Assembly (NCBI GenBank): GCA_025350645.1
Contig: JANXXM010000052.1
Span: forward strand, 1 to 36,614
DNA: 36,614 nucleotides
Direction of reading: 5' to 3'
Origin: Ferruginibacter sp.
GTDB taxonomy: Bacteria; Bacteroidota; Bacteroidia; Chitinophagales; Chitinophagaceae
The notes beneath the pieces were generated by a model. It did not search any database. It worked only from the letters and a program-made list of their open reading frames with translations, and had not been told where the DNA came from. A program made the translations under genes and the position numbers. Below, piece by piece: positions 1 through 7,468 of this stretch (within the stretch, counting starts at the first letter, position 1; every line of letters starts with the position of its first letter).

Positions 1-118
1 TTTTATTATATAAATATTAAAGATAAATATAAATACATGGCTATTTATTTATTGGCTTCATTTTTATAAGAACTTAATCTATTGCATTATTAAAGCTGAA
101 AAAAGATAGTAAGATGAA

Positions 119-139
119 ATGTGCGACGCCAATGAAGAT
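119..139 (+). repeat. Left arm of a 21-bp perfect inverted repeat flanking the acyl-CoA dehydrogenase gene
   Basis: The arm begins ATGTGCGACGCC and ends AATGAAGAT. Its exact reverse complement lies at 1661-1681. Weaker similarity continues inward: both arms are followed by a GCAAAGAA/CAAAGAAG-type tract and by GCATTGC/GCAATGC. The arms are about 1.5 kb apart and enclose one complete gene. Confidence 0.8.
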
Positions 140-181
140 GCCCATAGCTGTGTTTTAGTCTGGCAAAGAAAGCATTGCTTT

Positions 182-226
182 TTAGCTTGCAAAACCTTAC
201 CCAACCTCTCTCCAAAGAGGAGGAGC
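182..226 (+). repeat. CT/AG-rich hairpin-like intergenic repeat
   Basis: CCTCTCTCC and GGAGGAGCC-like arms face each other around an AAAGA core, giving an imperfect hairpin. It resembles the elements at 305-342, 17012-17081 and 23988-24024, so I read it as a member of the same dispersed family. This copy does not abut a called gene. Confidence 0.5.
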
Positions 227-304
227 CAGTTCCTAATATTTTTAGATTTTAATAAATTAAAGTAGAAATTTTTCTCTACAATTTTCGCCAAAATCTCTTG
301 GGTT

Positions 305-342
305 TCTCTTTTCCCTTCGGGGAGCGGATAGGAGAGTGGCTT
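305..342 (-). repeat. 3'-end hairpin repeat following the acyl-CoA dehydrogenase stop
   Basis: Read on the minus strand, the TAA stop of the upstream gene is followed almost at once by AAGCCACTCTCCTA and then a short hairpin (CCC, UUCG-type loop, GGG on the plus strand). The same opening occurs after the radical SAM gene (17012) and at the end of the gene at 24008. It could act as an mRNA 3'-end structure, but it lacks a clear U tract. Confidence 0.6.
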
Positions 343-344
343 CT

Positions 345-1532
345 TTACTTAAACGCATTCAACCCAGTAATATCCATACCAGTTATCAGTAAATGTATAT
401 CATGCGTGCCTTCATAAGTAATAACACTTTCTAAATTCATCATGTGGCGCATAACCGGGTATTCTCCTGTAATGCCCATGCCGCCTAGCATTTGGCGAGC
501 ATCTCTGCAAATATTGGTAGCCACTTCGCAAGCATTACGCTTGGCCATACTTACTTGTGCAGGAGTAACTTTTCCTTCATTCATTAATGTGCCGAGCCGC
601 CAGTTGAGCAATTGTGCTTTGGTAATTTCTGTAACCATTTCGGCCAATTTTTTTTGTTGTAACTGAAAACCGCCAATGGGTTTACCAAACTGCACACGCT
701 CTTTGCTGTATTCTAAAGCAATATGATAACAATCCATAGCGGCGCCAATGGCACCCCAGGCAATACCGTAACGGGCTTTTGTTAAGCAACCTAGCGGGCC
801 TTTTAACCCTTTTACATTTGGTAAAATATTTTCTTTAGGTACAATCACATTATCAAAAACCAACTCGCCCGTTGCACTTGCACGAAGGCTCCATTTGCTA
901 TGCGTTGTTGGTGTGGTAAAACCTTTCATGCCACGCTCTACAATTATTCCTTTTACATCGCCTGCATCATCTTTTGCCCACACAACTGCAATTTGTGAAA
1001 AAGGCGCATTGCTAATCCACATTTTTGCACCGTTTAAAGTAACAGTTTCATCGCCGTTATCTTTAAAATTGGTAAGCATTCCTGCGGGGTCGCTGCCATG
1101 GTTAGGTTCTGTTAAACCAAAGCAACCGAGCCACTCACCACTTGCCAATTTTGGTAAATATTTATTGCGCTGTGCTTCGCTGCCGTATTGATAAATAGGA
1201 AACATAACCAGCGAACCTTGTACGCTTGCAGTACTGCGTACGCCACTATCGCCACGTTCCAGCTCCTGCATCATTATGCCGTAAGAAATATAATCTAACC
1301 CGCCGCCACCGTATTGTTCAGACACTGTTGGGCCAAAGCAACCAAGGTCTCCCAACTGTTTTATAATTTGCTGAGGAAATGCCGCACGCTGCGCATAATC
1401 TTCAATAATGGGGGAAATTTCTTTCTTCACATAATTGCGAACACTCTCCCGAATGAGCTTATGCTCTTCGGTTAATAAATCATCTACATTAAAATAATCG
1501 GGCGATTGAAAATTATCGGTTTTTGCAGCCAT
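345..1532 (-). CDS. gcdH: Glutaryl-CoA dehydrogenase (acyl-CoA dehydrogenase family)
   Basis: This is a 395-residue FAD enzyme of the acyl-CoA dehydrogenase fold. It should oxidise and decarboxylate glutaryl-CoA to crotonyl-CoA in lysine/tryptophan degradation, passing electrons to ETF. Visible marks are the FAD/substrate signature FGLTEPNHGSDP (138-149), the NGAKMWISNAP strand, RYGIAWGAIGA, and the C-terminal YEGTHDIH with catalytic Glu near 374. Arg99 in VRSTASVQGSLVM matches the substrate-carboxylate-binding arginine of human GCDH, which separates it from short-chain acyl-CoA dehydrogenases. Length is normal for the family without a mitochondrial leader. It stands alone: no ETF or CoA-transferase is adjacent. 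A 21-bp inverted repeat flanks it and a hairpin repeat directly follows its stop. Confidence 0.93.
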   Translation of the reverse strand: MAAKTDNFQSPDYFNVDDLLTEEHKLIRESVRNYVKKEISPIIEDYAQRAAFPQQIIKQLGDLGCFGPTVSEQYGGGGLDYISYGIMMQELERGDSGVRSTASVQGSLVMFPIYQYGSEAQRNKYLPKLASGEWLGCFGLTEPNHGSDPAGMLTNFKDNGDETVTLNGAKMWISNAPFSQIAVVWAKDDAGDVKGIIVERGMKGFTTPTTHSKWSLRASATGELVFDNVIVPKENILPNVKGLKGPLGCLTKARYGIAWGAIGAAMDCYHIALEYSKERVQFGKPIGGFQLQQKKLAEMVTEITKAQLLNWRLGTLMNEGKVTPAQVSMAKRNACEVATNICRDARQMLGGMGITGEYPVMRHMMNLESVITYEGTHDIHLLITGMDITGLNAFK

Positions 1533-1598
1533 TGTTGTGTATTGAGATTTGAGTATTTAGTTTTGAGTATGGGGATTTGAGATTATTTTAAGACATTT

Positions 1599-1606
1599 CA
1601 AAATTA
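1599..1606 (-). promoter_or_regulatory. Possible Bacteroidota -7 element for gcdH
   Basis: The minus strand reads TAATTTTG, matching TAnnTTTG, 66 nt upstream of the gcdH start. No good -33 TTTG is seen at the right spacing, so this is weak. Confidence 0.3.
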
Positions 1607-1660
1607 GTTTACTATTAAAAGATTTTATTTTTTTGCCAAGCAAAGAAGGCAGCAATGCGG

Positions 1661-1681
1661 ATCTTCATTGGCGTCGCACAT
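1661..1681 (-). repeat. Right arm of the 21-bp inverted repeat
   Basis: Exact reverse complement of 119-139. It lies about 130 nt upstream of the gcdH start codon, in a geneless stretch (1533-1803) that also carries two copies of TTTGAGTAT. Confidence 0.8.
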
Positions 1682-1803
1682 TTATACATTTTTTCTTTAT
1701 TCAGCCTTTTTCAAGTGTATTTTTTAAACTTCGCAAAGATAAACAGGATAGAGCAAAACCTTGTTTTTTGTTTGATTTAATTACGGTTATTGTATTTTGA
1801 GAA

Positions 1804-2283
1804 ATGATGCAAAAACTAACTAAAATCCGGCTGCTTATTTTATTTTTTATGATTGCTTTAATACTTAGTGGCATTACCGCTTTTCCCGTGGAAACGGAGT
1901 TGCGCTGGCTGCTTCGTCATTCTTGCCTGATACCTTCTTTTGCAGAAAAATGGTTGCAGGATGTTTTTGTTGCAATAACAGAAACCAATGTAAAATATCC
2001 TATGCTTGCTTATGGATTTGACTGGCTTGCGTTTGCGCATATTGGGATTGCTATATTATTTGTAGGTGTATTAAAAGATCCTGTAAAAAACAAATGGATT
2101 ATAGACTGGGCAATGATAACCTGTGTTGCAATATTTCCTTTGGCATTTATTGCCGGGCCAATAAGGAATATACCTATGTTTCATATTTTAATAGATTGCA
2201 GTTTTGGATTGATAGGATTATTGCCATTGGGTATTTGCAGGAAATGGGTAAAGGAACTTCCACAAAATAATATCCCCAATTAA
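1804..2283 (+). CDS. Uncharacterised four-helix membrane protein
   Basis: The product has 159 residues and about four hydrophobic helices, roughly 8-27, 72-92, 100-120 and 125-146. There is a short soluble loop after helix 1 with several aromatic and basic residues (about 33-68), and the lysine-rich tail suggests a cytoplasmic C terminus. I recognise no catalytic motif or named domain. Two ATG codons stand in tandem at 1804 and 1807; either could start it. It is first in a plus-strand run with the serine hydrolase (47 nt later) and the SGNH hydrolase, which may form one transcript. Function unknown. Confidence 0.7.
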   Translation: MMQKLTKIRLLILFFMIALILSGITAFPVETELRWLLRHSCLIPSFAEKWLQDVFVAITETNVKYPMLAYGFDWLAFAHIGIAILFVGVLKDPVKNKWIIDWAMITCVAIFPLAFIAGPIRNIPMFHILIDCSFGLIGLLPLGICRKWVKELPQNNIPN

Positions 2284-2330
2284 ACGTTTTGTTATAACCA
2301 AAGTCGAAAAAAATTACGAGATATTTATTA

Positions 2331-3398
2331 TTGTCAGCCGTAGTCATAACATTGTACAATTGTAAAAAAAATAGTGAGACAGTTATTCCTGCACCAGCTC
2401 CGGTTATTGCAGAAGCATATTACTATCCGCCACTTACTGGTGATGTATGGGATACAAAAACCGCCGCAGCTGCTGGCTGGGATGAAGATTTGCTGCAACA
2501 GGCATTTGATTATGCTGCTACAAAAAGTACGTATGGCTTAATTGTTTTGCAGCATGGCAAAATTGTAAAAGAACAATATTGGAATAACTGGACAAAAGGC
2601 ACACAATATCCATTAAACAGTGCAGGCAAAAGTGTAGTTGGCTTTATGGCGGGAATTGCACAACAAGATGGAATTATAAATATTGGTGACAAAACTTCCA
2701 AATATTTGGGAACAGGATGGACTTCTTTGCAGCTTGCAAAAGAAAATTTAATTACGCTAAAACATCAGTTAACTATGACGACAGGTTTAGATGATGGAGT
2801 TGCTACCCCAGACTCTACAAATGCTGCCAGCCTGGTTTACAAAGCAGATGCCGGCACACGCTGGGCTTACCACAATGCCCCATATAGATTAATGCAAGAT
2901 GTGATGGCCATAGCAAGTGGTAAATTATGGAATACCTATTTAAAGGAGAAATTATTTGATAAAACAGGAATGGCAAACAGCCTTTGGTTTAATAATATTA
3001 TGTACAGTACCACCAGAGATGCATCCCGGTTTGGCTCATTAATATTGAGCAAGGGAAAATGGAATGGCTCAGTAATTTTGAATGACAATACCTATTTTAC
3101 CGCCATGACCAATACCTCACAAAATTATAATTTAAGCTATGGATACTTATGGTGGCTAAATGGAAAAGCTTCCACCATGGTGCCTAGTACTCAAACGGTT
3201 TTTAACACCCCACTTGCGCCTGCTGCACCGGCAGATATGCTAATGGCTTTGGGTAAAGATGATAAAAAGATTTATGTAATGCCAAGTTTAGATATAGTGG
3301 TGGTAAGGCTCGGAGATAATGCAGGTGCTACTTTATTAGGACCAAGTAGTTTTGATAATGATTTATGGGCAAAATTAAAATTGGCTATGAAGTATTAA
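2331..3398 (+). CDS. Beta-lactamase-fold serine hydrolase, probable lipoprotein
   Basis: This is a class C beta-lactamase/DD-peptidase-related serine hydrolase of 355 residues from a TTG start. The nucleophile motif SxxK is S97-A-G-K100 and the YxN motif is Y180-H-N182. The third element is not a clear KTG/HxG; an A-L-G-K stretch near the C terminus may take its place. The N terminus is hydrophobic and ends in YNCKKN, suggesting a lipobox, although the residue before Cys is Asn rather than Gly/Ala/Ser. The open frame continues upstream of the TTG and encodes K-K-I-T-R-Y-L-L-L before it, which makes a much better signal peptide. The only candidate initiators there are unusual, such as ATT at 2313, so the true start is uncertain. 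Substrate unknown: it could be a peptidase or esterase. The next gene starts 18 nt after the stop. Confidence 0.85.
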   Translation: MSAVVITLYNCKKNSETVIPAPAPVIAEAYYYPPLTGDVWDTKTAAAAGWDEDLLQQAFDYAATKSTYGLIVLQHGKIVKEQYWNNWTKGTQYPLNSAGKSVVGFMAGIAQQDGIINIGDKTSKYLGTGWTSLQLAKENLITLKHQLTMTTGLDDGVATPDSTNAASLVYKADAGTRWAYHNAPYRLMQDVMAIASGKLWNTYLKEKLFDKTGMANSLWFNNIMYSTTRDASRFGSLILSKGKWNGSVILNDNTYFTAMTNTSQNYNLSYGYLWWLNGKASTMVPSTQTVFNTPLAPAAPADMLMALGKDDKKIYVMPSLDIVVVRLGDNAGATLLGPSSFDNDLWAKLKLAMKY

Positions 3399-3416
3399 AA
3401 GTCCCAGATTTGCAGT

Positions 3417-4016
3417 ATGATAAATTACTTAGCGCTAGGCGATAGTTACACAATAGGAGAGAAGATTTTATTAAATGAATCTTTTCCTTACCAGACTGTA
3501 CAGATTTTACGAAAGAAAAATGTAGCGATAAATGCTCCTGAATTAATTGCAAAAACAGGGTGGACAACGGCAGATTTACTGGATAGAATTGATACTACTA
3601 TTCTCCTAAAAAAATATGATGTTGTAAGTTTGCTTATTGGCGTAAATAACCAATATGATGGAAAAGATATTGATGATTATGCTGTAGAATTTGAGAAGTT
3701 ATTAAAACTTGCCATTACTTTTACTGGTTATAAAAATGAAAATGTTTTTGTATTTTCTATACCGGATTGGGGCGCCACGCCTTTTGCTGCAAACCGTAAG
3801 ACAGAAAAGATAACCTGCGAGATAAATGCGTATAATATTATTTGCAAAAATATTACTGAAAAATACAATTGCACCCATTTAGAAATTTCGCAGGCATATA
3901 AAATTGATGCGGCCGACAGGGAATTTTTAGCAATAGATGGTTTGCATCCTTCTGCAAAAGAATATGCAAAGTGGGCATCCCTTTTAGCAAGTGCTATAAG
4001 CAGAATATTTAAATAA
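3417..4016 (+). CDS. SGNH/GDSL-family hydrolase
   Basis: The product is a 199-residue lipase/esterase-type hydrolase. Block I is GDSY with nucleophile Ser10, block III is GVNNQ (Asn77/78, oxyanion hole), and block V is DGLHPS with catalytic Asp174 and His177. There is no signal peptide, so it probably works in the cytoplasm. Family members deacylate lipids, esters or sugars; the substrate here cannot be read from sequence. It begins 18 nt after the serine hydrolase and ends 1 nt before the convergent desaturase-like gene, with no room for a separate terminator. Confidence 0.9.
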   Translation: MINYLALGDSYTIGEKILLNESFPYQTVQILRKKNVAINAPELIAKTGWTTADLLDRIDTTILLKKYDVVSLLIGVNNQYDGKDIDDYAVEFEKLLKLAITFTGYKNENVFVFSIPDWGATPFAANRKTEKITCEINAYNIICKNITEKYNCTHLEISQAYKIDAADREFLAIDGLHPSAKEYAKWASLLASAISRIFK

Positions 4017-4017
4017 C

Positions 4018-4734
4018 TTACTTTACCCCGTACTCAATTTTTTGTTGATTATATTTTGTATGGCTGCCAAATATTTTATCCCAGAATGAGAAAAGCGACC
4101 CATAATTGGAATTGGATTGCCGGATAATAACAGAATGGTGCAAATGATGCAGCCCAGGTGATACAATGAACAATTGTAAAAATTTATCCCACTTATAACC
4201 AATATTAAAGTTACTGTGATGAAATAATATCACTGCAAAAAAGAGTGCATTATAGGCAAGCAGTGCAGCAGGCTCTATACCCATAAGCGGAAGTAAAACA
4301 GCACGCCATGTAGTGGAGATTATTATTTCTTTTGGATGAAAATGAAAAGTAGAAAACACATTGAGTTCTTTTTCTTTGTGGTGCAGCTCGTGGTACTTCC
4401 ATAAGGCAGGAAAAATATGATTGATGCGGTGCCATGCATACATAATGGCATCTAAAAACAAAAAGCTATACAAACGCTGCAGCCAGATGTTGTGGGTAAG
4501 CACAGCAAACAAACCCGTAAAATATCCTGATATAAAAAAAAGATAGGATGCAAAAAACCATCCGCTCACAATAGTTGCAAAAATATTTAAGCAACCGGCA
4601 AGCCATTGTTTTATGGTGTGCATATGCTGTAATTGTTGCAGCCGTGGACGCTTCCATTCTATAAAATAAATAATGCTGAAACCAAAGAGCATAATAAAAC
4701 CAAATAAGGGTATCCACCACCGCCAGTAAATCAT
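4018..4734 (-). CDS. Sterol desaturase / fatty acid hydroxylase family membrane protein
   Basis: This is a 238-residue membrane di-iron oxygenase-type protein. The histidine boxes are HRINH (102-106), HELHH (115-119), HFHP (131-134), HH at 172-173, and HHLHH (196-200), set among about four to five hydrophobic helices. Family members hydroxylate or desaturate lipids, carotenoids or sterols; the substrate here is unknown. Its ATG overlaps the TGA of pyrF by 4 nt (ATGA), so translation is probably coupled to pyrF. A functional link with pyrimidine synthesis is not expected; the pairing looks like simple operon packing. Confidence 0.9.
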   Translation of the reverse strand: MIYWRWWIPLFGFIMLFGFSIIYFIEWKRPRLQQLQHMHTIKQWLAGCLNIFATIVSGWFFASYLFFISGYFTGLFAVLTHNIWLQRLYSFLFLDAIMYAWHRINHIFPALWKYHELHHKEKELNVFSTFHFHPKEIIISTTWRAVLLPLMGIEPAALLAYNALFFAVILFHHSNFNIGYKWDKFLQLFIVSPGLHHLHHSVIIRQSNSNYGSLFSFWDKIFGSHTKYNQQKIEYGVK

Positions 4735-5633
4735 TGTAAATTGTTTAAATAAATTTTCATTTCTGCCTGGTATTGGCTTGCTATTACAGCAGCTTCCTCA
4801 GCAAAGTTTTCTCCGCTGCCGGCATAAATAATAGCTCTGCTGGCATTTACCAGCAAGCCGCAATCTTTATTTATACCATATTTACTCACTTCGGCGAGGC
4901 TGCCACCCTGAAAGCCCACACCGGGCACCAGCAAAAAATTATCTGGAATTATACTACGAATGTTTTCAAACTCCGTAGCTTGTGTAGCACCCGTTACAAA
5001 CATAAGATTGTTTTTATTTCCCCATTTTGCTACAGTGCGTAAAACGTTTTCGTACAAATATTCTGTACGAATATTATGACTTATATTTTCGTTTTGGTTT
5101 GGGTATGTTTTGCCATTGCTATTGTCTTCACCAGCAAGCAAGTCGGTATCGTTAGCAACAAGTTTTCTCATTTCAAAATTTTGCGCTCCTTCATTGCTCG
5201 TGAGCCCAAGTACAATCGTCCATTTATTTTCATATTCTAAAAAAGGCCTTATGCTGTCTTCGCCCATATAAGGTGCCACTGTTATTGCATCAAAATTTAG
5301 TGTTTCAAAAAAGGCTTTTGCATATTGCGATGAAGTATTACCAATATCACCCCGCTTAGCATCTGCAATTTTAAAATGCGATGAAGGAATATAATTTACG
5401 GTTTCTTCCATAGCCTCCCAGCCCTTGCTGCCTAAGGCTTCGTAAAAAGCAGTGTTTATTTTATAGCTTACACAAAATTCTTTTGTAGCGTCTATAATGG
5501 CTTTATTAAAATCTACAACAGCATTTTTATTTTGCTGCAGGTGTTTGGGTATTTTATCAATATCGGTATCTAAACCCACGCAGAGGTAAGAGGTCTTTTC
5601 TTGTATACATTGAACAAGTGTATTATGGTGCAT
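4731..5633 (-). CDS. pyrF: Orotidine-5'-phosphate decarboxylase (type 2)
   Basis: The enzyme makes UMP from OMP, the last step of de novo pyrimidine synthesis. The catalytic signature is DAKRGDIGNT (91-100), with the Lys and Asp residues of the Asp-Lys-Asp network. Other marks are VGLDTD near the N terminus, APYMGEDSIRP and VPGVGFQGG (phosphate-binding end). It is 300 residues long, longer than I expect for bacterial type 2 enzymes. The excess is an Asn- and polar-rich stretch at about 159-190, between LTSNEGAQNFEM and YLYENVL, which looks like a surface loop insertion. It is first in a two-gene unit with the desaturase-like gene. Confidence 0.95.
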   Translation of the reverse strand: MHHNTLVQCIQEKTSYLCVGLDTDIDKIPKHLQQNKNAVVDFNKAIIDATKEFCVSYKINTAFYEALGSKGWEAMEETVNYIPSSHFKIADAKRGDIGNTSSQYAKAFFETLNFDAITVAPYMGEDSIRPFLEYENKWTIVLGLTSNEGAQNFEMRKLVANDTDLLAGEDNSNGKTYPNQNENISHNIRTEYLYENVLRTVAKWGNKNNLMFVTGATQATEFENIRSIIPDNFLLVPGVGFQGGSLAEVSKYGINKDCGLLVNASRAIIYAGSGENFAEEAAVIASQYQAEMKIYLNNLQ

Positions 5634-5810
5634 GGAGAGTATTTTTAAAACCTTGTATGAATTCTTGTATTATGGTATGCATTGTATGTTTAAATTTATC
5701 TGCAATTTTTTATATAAAATAAACAAATGCAAATACACAAAGGCTGAAAAGAAATATTTTCAATGGAAATAGTATTTTTGATATACCTGTATGGCAGAAA
5801 ATAAAACCCA

Positions 5811-6242
5811 TTACCTAAAACCTCCCGCAACGCCTGCTACTGCTACTATTAATAATGCAAGTGCAAATATTATTAATAAAATAATGGCGATGATACCAAT
5901 AATTTTAAAATAAGTTGCCAGCCGGGAAAGGCCATAACCAAACACTCCCTGATCTTCATTCGCAATGCCTGTGTTGATGCTTTTTGCAGCGTTATACAAG
6001 GTTAGGTTTATCCACAATGAAATACCGCCCGATATAAAAGTACTAAACAAAGATGATGTACCTGTAGTGCCATACTTGCTTGCATTTATCAGCGTATATA
6101 TTGCAGATAAAATTGTAACGCCCAGGCTTATAAAACCCACTATAGCACTTATGTTTAACCATTGTGTAAGCCCTCTTAAGTTTGTTTTGGTATCTTCTGC
6201 CAGTTCCAAATTAAAAATACTTTTTTCTTCTAATTGATCCAT
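5811..6242 (-). CDS. Small membrane protein, DUF5362-like (downstream copy)
   Basis: The product has 143 residues. A charged N terminus of about 25 residues is followed by hydrophobic segments near 29-53, 65-85 and 112-142, and it ends in a Gly/Ala/Val-rich helix. It shares plan and local similarity with the next gene upstream: a polar head, a helix pair, a short amphipathic K/N/E-containing stretch, then more helices. I place both in the DUF5362-like group from memory, which is tentative. The gene starts 11 nt after its neighbour and is last in the proS-led run. Function unknown. Confidence 0.65.
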   Translation of the reverse strand: MDQLEEKSIFNLELAEDTKTNLRGLTQWLNISAIVGFISLGVTILSAIYTLINASKYGTTGTSSLFSTFISGGISLWINLTLYNAAKSINTGIANEDQGVFGYGLSRLATYFKIIGIIAIILLIIFALALLIVAVAGVAGGFR

Positions 6243-6253
6243 AAAATAATATT

Positions 6254-6700
6254 TTAAAATTGTGTTTTCAATAAATTGTATACTGAAGCAAGCAAAGTAA
6301 TTATGCTGCCTATAGCACTAATAATAAAGAATATTTTTAGTGAACTAATACCCGCATTTAATTTTTCATTATCCTCCGAAACAAGGGCAGCTTTAATTTT
6401 TGCAGAAAAATTATACAGAAAATAATATACTATTGCAACAATAGCAACCACTATTAAGATGATTCCAATAATAATCCCGGTATCCGCATAGCCAAAAGCA
6501 TCATACCCCAAAACTTTTTTTAAAACACCGGTTATAGCTGTACTGGCTACCACGCCAACCAGCAGCATTACCCCACAAAATGAAAACATAGTAATAGATA
6601 TAAATTTTGCCCATTTACTGCTTTCATTAAGCTGCTGCCTTACTTCGTTATCTACCTGCAAGCCTACGTCATTTAGTTTATCGTATCCAAATTGTTCCAT
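6254..6700 (-). CDS. Small membrane protein, DUF5362-like (upstream copy)
   Basis: The product has 148 residues. The N-terminal polar helix contains VRQQLNESSKWAKFI, followed by hydrophobic segments at about 35-58, 71-98 and 122-143. Between the last two is NFSAKIKAALVSEDNEKL, the short soluble element I associate with DUF5362 proteins. It lies 89 nt after the CCC-motif gene, so it may have its own promoter, although I found no good TAnnTTTG in that gap. Function unknown. Confidence 0.7.
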   Translation of the reverse strand: MEQFGYDKLNDVGLQVDNEVRQQLNESSKWAKFISITMFSFCGVMLLVGVVASTAITGVLKKVLGYDAFGYADTGIIIGIILIVVAIVAIVYYFLYNFSAKIKAALVSEDNEKLNAGISSLKIFFIISAIGSIITLLASVYNLLKTQF

Positions 6701-6789
6701 GATTACTATTATTTAAAAATTTTAAAAAAATGCGAAAGGATGTACATTAAAAATTATAGCTGGGGGTTATTCTTAAATAAATTTTATTC

Positions 6790-7137
6790 TTACCTAGCCG
6801 AGTTCCAGGTTCCCATAGAAATTGCTCCCACAAAAATGATCATAAAAATTACAATCAATAAAAATATGCCGCCTATAATTAAACCAATTATAGAACACAC
6901 CCGCCCTGCATTTAATGTACTATAGCTGGATGCTGAAAAAAGATCTGGTGAAGCCAGGAAAAGTTTTCTGTCTTTATTGGCAAGTACAAGCCCAATAATA
7001 CCGCATATAACACCTACAATACCGTAGCAAAATGCACCTACGATAGAAATAATACCCAATACCAATGCTGCTGTAGCATTTGGTAAATTTACTGGCTGGT
7101 TGTAGTTGGGGGTAATCAGGTTGGGTTGCTCATTCAT
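6790..7137 (-). CDS. CCC-motif-type small membrane protein
   Basis: This 115-residue protein starts with an Asn/Pro/Gln-rich cytoplasmic head of about 20 residues. A helix pair, NATAALVLGIISIVGAF followed by GVICGIIGLVLA, comes next, then a DRKLF loop and a final pair of helices starting at GRVCSIIGLIIGG. Cysteines lie within each of the three helix starts (CYG, VICG, RVCS), matching what is called the CCC motif membrane protein group in Bacteroidota (related in plan to DUF4190). It begins 10 nt after the DUF2752 gene. No enzymatic motif is visible. Confidence 0.75.
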   Translation of the reverse strand: MNEQPNLITPNYNQPVNLPNATAALVLGIISIVGAFCYGIVGVICGIIGLVLANKDRKLFLASPDLFSASSYSTLNAGRVCSIIGLIIGGIFLLIVIFMIIFVGAISMGTWNSAR

Positions 7138-7147
7138 AATAATAAAT

Positions 7148-7456
7148 TTAAGAGGTTAGTTTGTAAATATAATTTGCCAAGATAGTAATAAAAATTGCTG
7201 CTATTCCCACTTGTGTAATTAATGTTGAAAAAGTAAAGGACACTTTTTTTTCTACAATTAAAAAAATAAAGAAGGCTATTATTACAAACAACGCCGGGTA
7301 ATTAGTAAAACTTTCTGCAATATTTCCTTTAAGCAAAGCAATAATACTTCGTTGAAAACCGCAGCCTGGGCATTCTATACCAAATACCTTTTTAAATAAA
7401 CAGGGTAGTTGGTGCTGCTGCAACCAACCAATAATATTTAAAAAAGTTATAGCCAA
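7148..7456 (-). CDS. DUF2752-family membrane protein
   Basis: The product has 102 residues and three hydrophobic segments. The family hallmark CPGCGFQRS is near residue 29, just after the first helix-like part; the two Cys and the Arg are the conserved residues of DUF2752. Their spacing suggests a metal site or a disulfide, but no biochemical role is established that I know of. It starts 12 nt after the proS stop, so it is almost certainly cotranscribed with proS. Confidence 0.85.
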   Translation of the reverse strand: MAITFLNIIGWLQQHQLPCLFKKVFGIECPGCGFQRSIIALLKGNIAESFTNYPALFVIIAFFIFLIVEKKVSFTFSTLITQVGIAAIFITILANYIYKLTS

Positions 7457-7468
7457 TTTTTATATTTT

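Larger units (their letters stand above)
1..344. other. Geneless repeat-rich stretch at the left edge
   Basis: No convincing gene is visible. A 70-codon minus-strand reading frame at 79-291 crosses two dispersed repeats and has no recognisable domain, so I do not call it. The stretch holds one arm of a 21-bp inverted repeat (119-139), a CT/AG-rich hairpin-like repeat (about 182-226), and a hairpin repeat ending 3 nt from the stop codon of the next gene (305-342). Confidence 0.6.

Noticed and set aside
79..291. 70-codon minus-strand reading frame
   Set aside because: It crosses two dispersed repeats, and the product has no family-like features or start context.
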